Origin: Cotesia glomerata
Taxonomy: Eukaryota; Arthropoda; Insecta; Hymenoptera; Braconidae
Reading direction: 5' to 3'
NCBI RefSeq assembly: GCF_020080835.1
Contig: NC_058166.1
Span: 8,060,469-8,124,468 of the forward strand
Length of the DNA: 64,000 bases
Shown here: piece after piece, positions 1 to 11,691 of the stretch
How positions within the stretch are numbered: position 1 is the stretch's first letter
Layout of the letters: every line of letters begins with the position of its first letter
The notes under the pieces: generated by a model
Told to the model about the DNA's origin: nothing
The model's input: only the letters and a program-made list of their open reading frames with translations
Database searches by the model: none
Program-made: the position numbers and the translations under genes

Positions 1-522
1 AAATATCTACCTATCTCATCGGTTTCCATAATTTCAACATATTTTCTCGAAGTTTCTGGTGAACTGGAGTTATCAGAAATTTCTGGTTGATTCAATAGTT
101 TCTGAGCCGAAAAGTTGTTGATCTCTCCATTCAAACTTCTTAGACCGTTTTTTCCAGCGATATTAAATAACTGTTGAATTTTTTGTTCAAAACTCACTTC
201 TTTTTGTTTTTAGCTTGTGATTTTATTCTTTTCTTATTGCACTGCAATAATTGCCATTTTTTGAAAAACTCAAGTATTTTGTTAATCGTATTTCGAAGCC
301 CGGAGGTTAAAATTTGTAAATTTTTCCAACAATCTTGAACTATATTTGCAGTTTTTTTGCACTTTCATTGACTTTTAGATGAAGAACTTTGTGATGATAA
401 AAAAATAATAATAAAACTTCTTTTATAGTGGGAAGTTTACGACCATTAATTTTAGCTATTGGAACACCAATCAAATTAATTTTTCGGTTGTCATATTGAT
501 ACAGTTCTTTGATATTATTCAA
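1..522 (-). pseudogene. Decayed fragment of a small insect gene family, running off the left edge
   Basis: Read on the minus strand from 522, a 60-codon frame opens with MNNIKELYQYDNRKINLIG and stops at a TAG at 340-342. Shifting the frame just before that stop restores SAKKTANIVQDCWKNLQI and a lysine-rich stretch. A second shift near 215 restores SFEQKIQQLFNIAGKNGL. From memory, that order (a basic segment, then ESA..I..CW.KARIPT-like, then F...L..LFDIAHA-like) resembles an uncharacterised family repeated in insect and cnidarian genomes. Two frameshifts make it a pseudogene unless there are small introns I cannot see. Function is unknown, and the family match is recall that was not checked. 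Confidence 0.4.
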
Positions 523-1740
523 TTATATTTACGTAATCAAAAATCACAACAAATAAAGAGAGTCAGGTTGTAATAAAAATTGTAACAACACTAGAAATTA
601 GACACACAACTCACAACACGAATACTGAGATTAAAAGCGACGCTCGATCCACAATTAACAATGAAGAAAGATGCTACAGTTATCTAAAAACATAACCTCT
701 CTATTTGTGGAACAATGGAATGTAAGAAATACCGAAAGTGAAGGTCGAACGAGGGTGCTGTTTTTGTAGGAAGGGGGATAGATGAATAAAAACATCGTGG
801 CGCTATATAATACGATACTAATAATTAATAATATTGTTTTGAGGTTATGTTCAATCGGTTGGCTTTGTATTAAGCGACGCAATTATTGAGAAAATGAGAG
901 AGTAATCTCATGAGATGTAGTACTGTGGATTGATGTCGAAAAAATGAAACAAGGGGAGTAAGGGGAGGTTGTTAATCAAAGCGGATTCTCGTAGATAAAT
1001 TTGTATTAAATAAAAAGTAAATAATTTTCAATGAGAAAACAACATGATTGTTATTTTTTAAACTATCAAAACACAGTGAAAATGCAATTTTCTGCAGAAA
1101 ATAGCTTTTCAATGCCAATAAATAAAAATATATTATGATTTTTCAAATTTTTTCATAATTCTATAGATAAAATAAAAATTATTAACTATAATAAGATCAA
1201 AATTTTCAATGGGCTCAAAAAAATTAAATTTACAGCGAAAAAAACCAGAATTTTATTTTGACATCAACTTTAACTTTGAATAACTTTCAAAGGAGTGAAT
1301 TTAGCTAAAAATGTTAAGAGACATTTTTTGTAGGAAATTAAATTCCCTTCAAGAATCTCTATTAAATTTTTTCCGGATACTAATTTTTAAGTGAATTACA
1401 AAATTCCAAAGTTAAACAATAAAATTCTGAAATCTTATCAATTTTCAAGGCGTGTTTATAAGAAAACGGTTCATCTGACGAAAAATTTCAATCAGTCTTT
1501 TTTTGTAGACAATTAAATTTGCTTCAAAAAACATCTAAGTTTATTTCATTTACCTCGATGGTTTAGGAGTTATGAGACAAAAACCCGTTCCGGAAAAAAA
1601 AATTAAAAGTTGCGATGATAGACCTCTTAATATAAATATTAAGGGCTCAAATTCTCACAACATTTTTTTTTTGTCATCCCAAATAATATTTTCGATATAC
1701 AAAAAAAAAAAAAAATAGTTAATTTTTTTGGCCCAGTCTA
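523..1740. other. AT-rich sequence without a recognised feature
   Basis: No reading frame in this stretch resembles a known protein. It is A/T-rich with poly-A and poly-T runs, mostly degenerate. I see no repeat termini, tRNA boxes or splice-bounded coding exons. Confidence 0.5.
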
Positions 1741-1759
1741 ATATATATATATATATATC

Positions 1760-1798
<39 letters not shown>

Positions 1799-1800
1799 AT
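1741..1800. repeat. (TA)n microsatellite
   Basis: Nearly pure TA dinucleotides with one TC and one TT interruption. It borders the 3' end of the Helitron that follows. Confidence 0.9.
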
Positions 1801-1801
1801 A

Positions 1802-3334
1802 CTAGCTGACCCAGCAAACGTTGTTTTGCCATGTGAAAAATTTCTAGAGAATTTCTAGTGTCGAAAAAAAATTACTAACTTATTGGAAGTGTATAAGGAT
1901 GTGGAATATGAGTGAAAAAGTCCTGGAGCGCTGTGAACGATGAGGGAATGTTGTTTAAAAATAACAACACACCAAACATTAATTGTTTCAATTTATTAGA
2001 AGTAATAATTATTTATAGAATTAATTAATTAAATAATATTAATCTCTTAATGCTGCAGCGTGAACAATATTTTTTGTTAGCCCGTCTAATCTCATGACTT
2101 CATTGCGTTCAGCTCGTGTATTGTCTGATTGTTCTTGACGCAATTGCGCCATTCTCACACGCGCTCTAGTATTTTTTTCCTGAACTTGTTCTTCGGTTCT
2201 TTAGGCTCTTCTATTTCGAATGCTTCTAGATTTATTTGTATCACGGCTCAAATTGGCCCCTTTGCGACATGTTGGCATTGTTCACTGTACAATACAAAAC
2301 ACACATAAATAGAACTGATTGAATTATTTAATTATTATATTAATCATTTATTTTATCTTTGATCACATTAAATATACATGTAAAAATTAGATAGTTTCAC
2401 GAAAGCGAAAAATTTTATGTTTCTTAATTATATTGAAAATACATATGGTTAGAAATAGTGAAAAAAAAAAAATTCTGTCGTAATTAGAGCTCTTATAAGT
2501 AAACACAAAAAAAATTTCCTAATTGTAATAAAAATCTAACTTTCACCGAATTCGTTTTTCACCATTCCCAACAATATTTTCGTTATAAATAAGAAAGAAT
2601 AATTTTTGATTTTATAATAAACGTAAAAAATAATTTATACTTACAACTCAATAGCCGTTGTTTGCGGGAACTCGTGACACGTGTTGAGTATTTCAGAGGT
2701 TATGTAAGTCACTTAATTAACTGATCGTGCGATTTACACTCAAAATTAATAATTTTATTAGTTATTAATAATTAATTGTATTCAATAATATTAGTTATCA
2801 ATAAATAAATAATAAAGTTACTCGAGAATATATTTGATATGAGAGTTACACTGAGATAGTAAAAATGTTTAACTACTACGCTTGATGCATAAACACTAAT
2901 AATAGCCGAAAACTGTAGAGGTAACATCCCTACTCCGTGCTGTTTACAGGGTGAGAAGTGACACCGGTAGACACATGGAGGGGATAACTTACCAAGTGAT
3001 AATAATTGATGTTATCGAGCGGGATAGAAAATGATAAAATTATGAAAATGACTATTAAAAAGCAAGGTTTGGTGATAAAAAAGTGCAAATTTAGAGTTGT
3101 ATGTATTTTTTGATGCCACATAATAAAAAAAAATTAAAAAAAAAAAATTTTATCAAAAAAATAAAAAAAAAATTTTTAGGGTGAACACCCCTTATCACTT
3201 AGAGGTTAGAAAAATAGATAGTAGCTGACTCTTAGGCTTACTGAATATGCATAAAAAATTTCATGAGAATCGGTCAAGCCGTTTCAGAGGAGTATGGGAA
3301 CGAACATTGTGACACGAGAATTTTATATATTAGA
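1802..3334 (-). mobile_element. Non-autonomous Helitron, 1.53 kb
   Basis: On the minus strand the element begins TCTAATATATAAAATTCTCG at 3334 and ends GCTGGGTCAGCTAG at 1802, with host A before and T after. This matches the Helitron rule: 5'-TC, 3'-CTRR, insertion between A and T, no target duplication. A short hairpin GCTG/CAGC lies just before the CTAG end, as expected of a rolling-circle terminator. Inside is a remnant of the Helitron ORF (2039-2278). The rest is AT-rich and non-coding, so the helicase/Rep enzyme would have to come from another copy. Confidence 0.75.
2039..2278 (-). pseudogene. Remnant N-terminal segment of a Helitron protein
   Basis: The minus-strand frame starts MPTCRKGANLSRDTNKSRS, continues RTEEQVQEKNTRARVRMAQL and ends with a TAA at 2039-2041, 79 codons in all. 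One in-frame TAA falls after RNRRA. Arginine-rich repeats of the RAxRNRRxxRTEEQ type are typical of the N-terminal region of insect Helitron polyproteins (family recalled, not searched). The Rep and helicase domains are absent. It sits inside the Helitron termini in the same orientation, which supports both calls. Confidence 0.65.
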
Positions 3335-3338
3335 TATA

Positions 3339-3778
3339 CAGGGTGTCCCAGAAGTAACGGACGCCATTGTAGCATCTGATAAACAAAATAATTCTGAGAC
3401 GAAAAGTCCTTAGCTATTTTTCAATCAGACGCATAGATAATTAATTATTAATTAAAATAACGTCCTTTTATGCGTTAGAGAGAGAGCACTAGTGTCAAGT
3501 CAAGTATGTTCCAACGAAGACGCTTGCACGTGTGAATGTGTAAGTAAATATGTGTGACTACGTTAGCTATAGAAACTAGTTAGTCATACAGTTAGTTGTG
3601 TCTTTGTTTGGCGCATACTTTACTGGACACTGGCGCTCTCTCTCTAACAAATAAAGAGACGTTATTTTTAATTAATAATTAATTATCTATGAGGTTAATT
3701 AAAAAATAGCTAAGGACTTTTCGTCTCAAAATTATTTTTTTCATCAGATGCTACAATGGCATCCGTGACTTTTGGGAC

Positions 3779-3783
<5 letters not shown>
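3339..3783. mobile_element. Foldback MITE of Tc1/mariner type, 445 bp
   Basis: Starts CAGGGTGTCCCAGAAGT and ends in the inverted copy ACTTTTGGGACACCCT. The inverted arms run about 155 bp each, including the inner GTTAGAGAGAGAGC segments. TA lies on the left and an (AT)n tract on the right, fitting TA-targeted Tc1/mariner MITEs. There is no coding capacity, only a short central loop near 3500-3640. Confidence 0.8.

Positions 3784-3851
<68 letters not shown>
3784..3851. repeat. (TA)n microsatellite
   Basis: Pure TA repeat of about 68 bp between the MITE and the LTR-like element. It is continued at 6082, on the far side of that element. Confidence 0.95.
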
Positions 3852-3854
<3 letters not shown>

Positions 3855-5124
3855 GACATGGAAAATTTTCCATAAATTTGAAATTGCTCGATTAGAGATT
3901 ATTAGGTTGGCTAAGCTGAGGAATTGCTGAGATTCGACGCGCCTGTGTCGCCCCAAGCGGCCTCCCGATCAGAATGACAAGCTCGAGGTAAGAATAATTC
4001 ATGAAAACGCGCCGAATTTGAAAAGAGTACAGGAATGCGTGGGAACTATTGTAGAATGCATGAGTGAGTGAGACTAGGCTATAGCGATCAGACGAGCCGC
4101 GAATTTCTACGGGCAATCGACGACCAACGCGACATCTGGCCACGAGGATGGAACGACGAGAACATTTGAACGGACCAATGACGATGGAGAGCAATAAAAC
4201 ACAAGTAGTTGAGGCTCCACCTGAACTCGTGAAAAAGAACTAAAAAGTGAATCGACCAATCATCGATCGCCCAGGGGAAGGAACGCAACCACGATTGACT
4301 ACGGCCGGCTGGAAAATGCCGTGAGCTGCGTGCCGCGCAGATTTTTGAGTGCGCAGAAGTGAGAACACATGTTGTCGAGGAAGCAGCCATTGTAGGCCCC
4401 TTCTGATCTGGACGCCGTGACTGTGACATCGAGCAGTTATTATTTTGATTGTTATTTCTTTCTGTTGCCGTTTGATTTTGGATTTTTTTTATTTTGTCGT
4501 GAGTTGAATACGAATAAGTTCGCTGAGCTTTTGTTGTGTTTTTTTTGGACACTACGATCCCGAATACGCCATCGCCGAGACATCAACGCTTTTTCCGTCA
4601 GTTTTGCTTTGCCGCCAACTTCGATCACCTAGCCAACATCGCCTGGAACGTTTACGGAAGCTACGGGGTGAGTCTGATCGCTAAATTTTAGCCCCAGGGT
4701 GTCATCACCGCGAATTTCGTCGTAATTGTCACGGTTTAATCCGTGGACAATAATTTCCTTTCGGAAATTTTTGATATAATTCAAGTTGCACGGAATTAAA
4801 TAAATTCCATTCGAGATTTTGAGCTTTGACGACACTCTGAGGCACGGTACCGCTGAGTCGTGTGTATTTGTGTGTGTGACATTTTTGCCGAGATTATTTT
4901 TTTTTTTTGCCTGTTACTTACCTCGAGCTTCAATTACCCGACAAATCGGATTACTAACAATTATTTGAAGGACAAGTGAAATAAGTCGAATACTTTGCGT
5001 AGATTAATTTTTTTTGTATTTAATTTTCGATAGTGAATTTTTTGTTGTTTTGATTTGTTACTAGATTTTACGATTGGAAACCTGATTAAAAATTTTGCGA
5101 TCGGAATTAACATTTTTTTTTTCT

Positions 5125-5565
5125 TTAAAATTCGAATAAATTTTGCGAATTGACTTAATTATTTGTTTTGAAATTTTGAATAAATGTTGCGAATTGAATT
5201 AATTATTTGTTTTGACAATTTGAATAAATTTTGCGAATTGAATTAATTATTTGTTTTGACAATTTGAATAAATTTTGCGAGATGAAGTAATTATTTGTTT
5301 TGAAATTTTGAATAAATTTTGCGAATTGAATTAATTATTTGTTTTGAAATTTTGAATAAATTTTGCGAATTGAATTAATTATTTGTTTTGACAATTTGAA
5401 TAAATTTTGCGAGATGAAGTAATTATTTGTTTTGAAATTTTGAATAAATTTTGCGAATTGAATTAATTATTTGTTTTGACAATTCGAATAAATTTTGCGA
5501 ATTGAATTAGTTATTTGTTTTGAAATTTTGAATAAATTTTGCGAGTTGAATTATTTATTCGTTTC
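5125..5565. repeat. 44-bp tandem repeat, about 10 copies
   Basis: The units centre on TTTTGCGAATTGAATTAATT followed by ATTTGTTTTGA and AATTTGAATAAA. TTGCG recurs every 44 bp (5143, 5187, 5231, 5275 and on). Some units carry GAGATGAAGTAATT instead. It lies inside the LTR-like element. Confidence 0.85.
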
Positions 5566-5988
5566 GAAAATTGTTGAAGCATTTTGGCGAACTGACATTT
5601 TATTTATTTTGTTTGAAAGAAAGGGCTTTGTAATTTTTATTTTTGGTTACTCGAATTTCTTTCTAGAATTTGGTTTATTTTGACATGTCGAATCATTGCG
5701 TTAGCACTAGTCTTGCGTTAGAATTATTTTTGCGTTAAATAATTTTTGTTATTAATGCGACATTGCCGACAGTATATATTTGTTGTTGAATAAACCGTTG
5801 TTGGATTAGAATTGCACGCCTCAATTATTTTTTTTTTAATTGTTGTTGCTCTGATTAACCGATCCTATCGTCCAATTTCGATTTCTTTGTCCGTCGATTG
5901 CCGTTATTCGATTTTTGAATCTCTTCAACACCGACCCGCCGCCCAACGAAGATCAACAGCGAGATCGACCCGTGGAACATTGAGTTCC

Positions 5989-5999
5989 TGGCGCCCAAC
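5989..5999 (+). other. Primer-binding-site-like motif, tRNA-Lys type
   Basis: TGGCGCCCAAC matches the start of the tRNA-Lys-type primer binding site used by many insect gypsy-like retroelements (family knowledge). GGTAAGCC follows at about 6014, resembling a splice donor. The same pair occurs at 50088. Confidence 0.5.
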
Positions 6000-6100
6000 C
6001 AAATCTACGAACCAGGTAAGCCAATTTTTTTGGGTGACCTGATCCGGCCCTGTCGACGCCAGTGCCGGAATAGGCATCACAATATATATATATATATATA

Positions 6101-6324
6101 CAGGGTGTCCTAGAATTAACGGACGTTTGGGCGTTTCCGGTGAAAATTCAAAATTTGGCTGGAAGTGCCCAAACTAAGCTTCTGTTAAAAAATTCTATGA
6201 AAATCAAATACATCGTCTCCCCCCAAAATATCTTAGGAAATGCCCAAACACAGCCCCTGTCGAAAACGGAACTCAAAATTCCAATTTTAAAAGGTTCTCC
6301 ACGGGAGTTACATTTTGGCACACC

Positions 6325-6326
<2 letters not shown>
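6101..6326. mobile_element. Short MITE, 226 bp
   Basis: Begins CAGGGTGTCCTAGAATTAAC and ends GTTACATTTTGGCACACCCT, an imperfect inverted repeat related at its tip to the MITE at 3339. It lies in the same (TA)n landscape, with 6082-6100 on the left and 6327-6389 on the right. Non-coding. Confidence 0.65.

Positions 6327-6389
<63 letters not shown>
6327..6389. repeat. (TA)n microsatellite
   Basis: About 60 bp of TA directly after the MITE. It continues the tract broken by the LTR-like element and the MITE. Confidence 0.9.
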
Positions 6390-6391
<2 letters not shown>

Positions 6392-6408
6392 AATTTTTTT
6401 GTTCTAAA

Positions 6409-6735
6409 TTTTTTATAGAGCTCAAAAAACCACATCGATCGCCGCCTACCGCTTGAAAATCGGTTGATTTATTAAAAAGTTTCAGCAGTTTGAAAGTTAT
6501 AAAAATCGCGTTTCATCGATTTTTGATAAGACTTTTGAGCTCGAAGAGCTTAAAAGCATAGCAAAGCTATCTCTTTGAGCTCAGAGAGCTCAAAATAACA
6601 CATAAATTGTATTTTTGATCTCGAAGAGCTCAAAAACGTCATAAGTGCAATTTTAAATGCCTAGGTATGGAATTAGCGGGAAGTTGCAGGAATGGCCTTC
6701 AGGGTCAACCGTTTTTCTAATTTTTTTTTATTTGT
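6409..6735 (-). repeat. REP family copy A (partial, minus)
   Basis: One of at least nine copies in this window of an unclassified dispersed repeat. On the minus strand it carries the family's left end: TTAG-AAAACGGTTGACCCTG, GCAACTTCCCGC, then palindromic GAGCTC.TCGAGCTC blocks spaced about 50 bp apart. The rest of the family consensus is missing. Confidence 0.7.
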
Positions 6736-7799
6736 GAATTATTTCTTTTTTTTGTAAGAATCTGTTAAAAAAATCCAAAAAATTGTCAGATATCTGTTAA
6801 TTTCAGCATCATGAATTTGCAAGTACTCAGCCGAGTAATAAAAATTTTTAATTATTTAAAAATTATTCATGCAACTTATTCTTATTACTGTAGTTATAAA
6901 ATTGCAACTATAATTACAATTCTTTATTTTACAAAAACATTCATTCAGTTATTTAAGTAATGCAAATCTGTCGTATTACATTGCATTTCAAAAATTCACA
7001 GCTTATAATTACTGTTTTTTTTTGTGATTACAAAAATATTTATGTTAATTGGTATAAAGTCATTTTTGGTGAAATGTAATGAACACACTCTCTTGGACTA
7101 TGTAACTTTATTTCAGATTTCTAATGCTTTTATCCAAGCTAATCGACAGTCTATAACTTCATCTTCACCAAATTCATTTTTTATCACCACAGAACTAGAA
7201 TTTGTTGGAGGAAAAGTATAAAATCAAACTGTATTGTTCTTACTAGACTTGCTAATGACATTAAAGTTAACCGACGTTCAACAATTTTGGATTTTTTTTA
7301 TTAATTAAATTAGAACAAAAAAAATATTTTGACAAAATTGCACGTATAATTTTTAAAACTTTCTACATGTGAAATTTTTTCAATTAATTTTTTTTTTTAT
7401 TTTTTCTATAAATAAAATTATAAAAATTTTTAGATGTCGGCTAACTTTATTGTCATGACTTGCTATTCCACCCATACACGCAGTAGAAAGTTTTATTTTT
7501 TATTTTCTCGTGAAGGAAACTACATGATTAAAAATTTTGATCAAGTGTTAAAATTGATGTTATTTTTAATAATAACTAAGCTTATAGACTATAATTAATT
7601 ACTTAATCTTTAAAAAAAGAATTTCAACGAATTTCAACTGCAGCTTCGGTATTTTATATGACATTAGCTGTTCATACTCGACCTGCATAGAGTTGTTCGC
7701 ATTTGATCCGTCAGGTAGCGTATTTAAGTGGATGATTTCCCAATAGCAAAATTTTTTAAAAGTTCCGTCATGAAGACCAATGCAATAGTTAGATTTCTA
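6736..7799. other. AT-rich sequence without a recognised feature
   Basis: A/T-rich, with only short frames and no family resemblance. I see no repeat termini here. Confidence 0.5.
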
Positions 7800-7954
7800 T
7801 GAAATCTACTAAAAAATTAAACAATCCATGTGTAATTTAAATTTTTTTAAGTCCTAATAGATCGATTTCACGAATTTTACAAGAAAAAAAAATATTGTGC
7901 AACCACGCACACCAAGTACATTCCAAAATTGTTTTTTTTTTTTTCATTTTCAAA

Positions 7955-8463
7955 GGGCATAGCCGGATTAATATGGAAATTCTGCCCCCATGGCTTTTTT
8001 GAGTCATACTTAGGGGGTCGATTTGGTATCGAATGAAAATAATTCACACCAATTTTTAGCTCTTTAACTCAAACGGTATTCGAGAATTTCAAAAAAACCT
8101 GTTTTTTCAAAATTATTTTTATTTTTATAGTAAAATTCGGAATTGATTAATGATGATTTTTTTCCTAATTCTTACGAGTCCAAAACATGAAAAAATCATA
8201 TGATCATGATTCTCAAATAGAAAACCGATTTTTAACAGAGAAAAGAAAATTATTTTTTTTTTTTCAGCCTTTTTGAAATATGTCACTCACCAAAATTCGT
8301 CAGAAAATGTCTTTTATACTCCTCTATACTCAGGAATTTTTTTGAATTTTTAGAAATGGTGGAACAATTCAAAAAAATTAAAACTCATTTTTTTCAAAAT
8401 CTTGAGTTTTAACAAACTTACATTTTTTTTAGTATACATAAATACGTAGAAAATTTTATTTTT
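7955..8463. repeat. Left terminal inverted repeat of the IS5-like transposon
   Basis: About 505 bp, mirrored almost base for base by 11188-11691. No coding frame; rich in A/T homopolymers. Confidence 0.85.
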
Positions 8464-8983
8464 GTTTAAAATTCACAATTACATTACTTCTCAATCTTTA
8501 TACTAGACAACGATAACGTTAAAACTATGTTTTTCAAAATTTTGGCCAAGTTGGCACATTATAACGCCATCTATCGGGATTTTCTGTATCCATTTATTAT
8601 TTCTTCTAAGGTTCCGCTTGTTTAGATAACCTAAAAACAAAGAAGCTTCTATGGTTGATGTCATTGTCTGAATAGCAGTTAACGCATTAATTAATTCAGT
8701 ACTTATATTGACAATATTTTTTCGTTCCACCATAAAATTATACTGGAGTATCATTTTTGTTATATTATCTTGTCTCATCTTTATGAGATACTATTTTTTG
8801 TCGTTAAATAGTGTCACAGTCGATTACAAAGACTCAAGTAAGTGAAGTTTTATATTTAATCAATTTATATATGTCCAAATTCCTAATATATAATTTTAAT
8901 ATTGATGTTAGAATGGATTTTGATAAAAATGTATCAATTGTAACATACATTTGCGTAAAAGCAGTTGGTTATAAAAAGTTGTT

Positions 8984-11007
8984 ATGACAATTGATGAAGC
9001 TAATATTGCGACAGAGAAAATTGGAAAGAGAGCTCTTGATAATGATGCCCTTTGTAGTACCTGACGAGATAATCAAACAAGACCAACTATACATAAGAAC
9101 ACTCAGAATACATATGCAGAACAAGTTAGCATCAAAAATCCGCCAATTTTTCTCAGTCTTCATCCACTACTGTTTCATCCGTATCATCATCTGAAGATCC
9201 TTCATATGTTATTGAAGAAAAAATGGAAGAAGAGTTAGAATTTGTGGAGTTGGGTTTTCCCCGAATCATATCGACACATAAATACTGTTGCCTTTGTGGA
9301 TTATCAGCAAATATCACAATTGTTCCATTTGAAGCACGCAAACAAGTATTTTCGACAAGACGACTCTTTATTCCTGAAGGAAATCGGTGTTGTAAAGATC
9401 ACATTATAAAAAAGCGGTTTTATGATGAAGAAATTAACAATTTTCGGATTTATTCGAATACCAGTGTATTTGAAGTTCGTGATTTGGAAAAATTACTTGG
9501 GCAGCTGGCTATTGGCACTGATTCGTCTATAATTGATAAAATTGGAGATCACTCGTTTTCAGAAAAACAGTTGGAGGTATTTACGAGCCTTACCTGGGAA
9601 AAATTGATAAAACTTCGTGAAATGTTAACGTCGATGAGAAAATCAGTGAATCGTAATGTCATTCAAGCTCTCGTTATTTTTTTATTCAAATTACGAACAG
9701 GAAATTCAAATGCAGTGATATCTTCCATTTTTGGTTTAGCTCGGGAACAAATGGTATCCGACTACTGTGATGAAGTAATATCTTCATTTGAAAAAGATGT
9801 TTTACCTCAGTATTTCGGAATCGATGCTATTAGTAGGGAGACATTACTCGCCAATACCTCTAATACTGCTAAAGTGCTGTATCAAGTGAAAGATGACCAG
9901 TTGATATTCATTTGCGATGGAACATATATTCGTCATCAAAAAAGTGCAATTAACGAATACCAGAGGAAATCATATTCTGGTCAAAAGAAAGTTCCTCTGT
10001 GCAAACCATTCACGATATGTACTACAAATGGTTTCGTTATAGATATGCTCGGGCCATATACAGCTAATATGAACGATGCTGAGATTATGAGAATCATCTT
10101 AAGTGATCCCAATGGTCTGATCAAGTTGCTGAAAAAAGGTGACATTATTGTAGTTGATCGTGGCTTCCGGGATGTGATAGTATATTTAGAAGAATTGGGG
10201 TTTAAAGTGCTAATGCCTGCTCTCAAAGGAAAACGCAATCAACTGACCACAGATGAATCAAATGAATCCCGTTTTGTTACCAAAATCCGTTGGGTTGTTG
10301 AAGCAGTACATGGAGATATTAAGCAGAAGTTTAGGATTTGAGATCATAAACTAGACAATAAATTGCTTCCAAAAACTGGTGTTTTTTGTCGAATCGCTTG
10401 TTTTCTGCACAATGAATTCGGTAAGAGACTTGATTCTGATCTCGATCTTTCTGAAAAAATTATTGCCGCCATGAACTCAAAAAAGTATCAAGATAATACC
10501 TTAGCCTCAGAAGTAGAGACTAATCGTTGGGCAAGAAGAAAAGTTCCTTTTGCAACAATAACTTCAGATATGTTCACTGATTTTCCTGAATTAACGGAAC
10601 AAGAACTCAAAATTCTATTCACGGGATCATATCAAATGTCTCAAGCTGTATCGTATTTAGCTGAAATGATGGATGAAAACGGAACGATAATACTTTATTA
10701 TTTAAAAATTACACCTAATATTATAAAATTCAAAGTCAGATCTCGACATATTAATTCGAAGACATATCATTGTTTTGTTGAATATCAATCAGATAAGAAC
10801 GATATCTCTGGAATAACTCGATATTGTTGTGATTGTGCAAATGGTAGACGTACTGTTGGATGTTGCTCACACATTGCTGCTATTATATACTATTTATCTC
10901 ACGCCCGATACTTAGCGAAAATCGTAAAACCAGCTGAGATACTTAGTCGTCTATTTATTGATGAAAAAATCAGTGTCGTCGTGAATGAAGACAGTGATGA
11001 AGACTAG
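8984..11007 (+). pseudogene. IS5-like transposase with SWIM zinc finger, lightly broken
   Basis: The protein would cut and paste the transposon that carries it. The open core begins at the ATG at 9223. It has a Cys-rich N-terminal segment (YCCLCG, later CCKDH), then the catalytic triad counted from that ATG: D232 (FICDGTYI), D312 (VVDRGFRD) and E360 (WVVEAVHG). A TGA at 10339-10341 interrupts it; the frame continues as DHKLDNKLLP to 11007. The neighbouring copy has a leucine-containing KYKLLHN there, so one nonsense change explains the break. The C-terminal part holds a SWIM motif, CCDCANGRRTVGCCSH. The likely original start is the ATG at 8984 (MTIDEANIATEKIGKRALD), with one stop near 9062 and a frameshift near 9150. 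Defects total two stops and one shift. Confidence 0.8.
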
Positions 11008-11187
11008 CCTAATTGTTATTTTGATTAAATTTTTATTTTTTCTGTATCAAAATTCAAAATATTTCCCAATAGTATGAAAAAATATATAAGTATTAACTTT
11101 AAGTGTCTTTTGAATCAATAATAACCCTTCTAATCACTTTAACCTACTGAATCTTTCTGTTTATCTTTTGAAAAGATATATTTTGGT

Positions 11188-11691
11188 AAAAATAAAATTT
11201 TCTACGTATTTATGTGTACTAAAAAATGTAAGTTTGTTAAAACGCAAGATTTTGAAAAAAATGAGTTTTTAATTTTTTTGAATTGTTCCACCATTTCTAA
11301 AAATTCAAAAAATTCCTGAGTATAGAGGAGTATAAAAGACATTTTCTGACGAATTTTGGTGAGTGACATATTTCAAAAGGCTGAAAAAAAAAATAATTTT
11401 CTTTTCTCTGTTAAAAATCGGTTTTCTATTTGAGAATCATGATCATATGATTTTTTCATGTTTTGGACTCGTAAGAATTAGGAAAAAAATCATCATTAAT
11501 CAATTCCGAATTTTACTATAAAAATAAAAATAGTTTTGAAAAAACAGGTTTTTTTGAAATTCTCGAATACCGTTTGAGTTAAAGAGCTAAAAATTGGTGT
11601 GAATTATTTTCATTCGATACCAAATCGACCCCCTAAGTATGAGTCAAAAAAGCCATGGGGGCAGAATTCCCATATTAATCCGGCTATGCCC
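11188..11691. repeat. Right terminal inverted repeat of the IS5-like transposon
   Basis: Inverted partner of 7955-8463. It ends in the GCCCCCATGGC-type block and ATTAATCCGGCTATGCCC. Confidence 0.85.

Larger units (their letters stand above)
3852..6081 (+). mobile_element. LTR-like element, 2.23 kb, inserted in (TA)n
   Basis: A non-TA block interrupts one (TA)n tract. It begins TGTGACATGG and ends GCATCACA, giving 5-bp inverted termini TGTGA/TCACA with a TG...CA outline. It is flanked by ATAT on both sides, consistent with a 4-6 bp duplication although the flank is itself a repeat. It contains a 44-bp minisatellite, an AATAAA at about 5789 and, 90 bp before its end, TGGCGCCCAAC followed by a splice-donor-like GGTAAG. 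No gag or pol is present. It could be an unusually long solo LTR or a non-coding LTR-type element with leader. The related region near 48-50 kb shares the minisatellite style and the TGGCGCCCAAC...GGTAAGCC end. Confidence 0.6.

Noticed and set aside
4088..4632. Overlapping frames of 70-154 codons on both strands in GC-richer DNA
   Set aside because: They lie inside the LTR-like element, resemble no family, and are open in several frames at once.
8503..8778. 91-codon frame on the minus strand inside the IS5-like element as a second element gene
   Set aside because: No recognised domain; it starts next to the terminal repeat and has low complexity typical of chance AT-rich frames.
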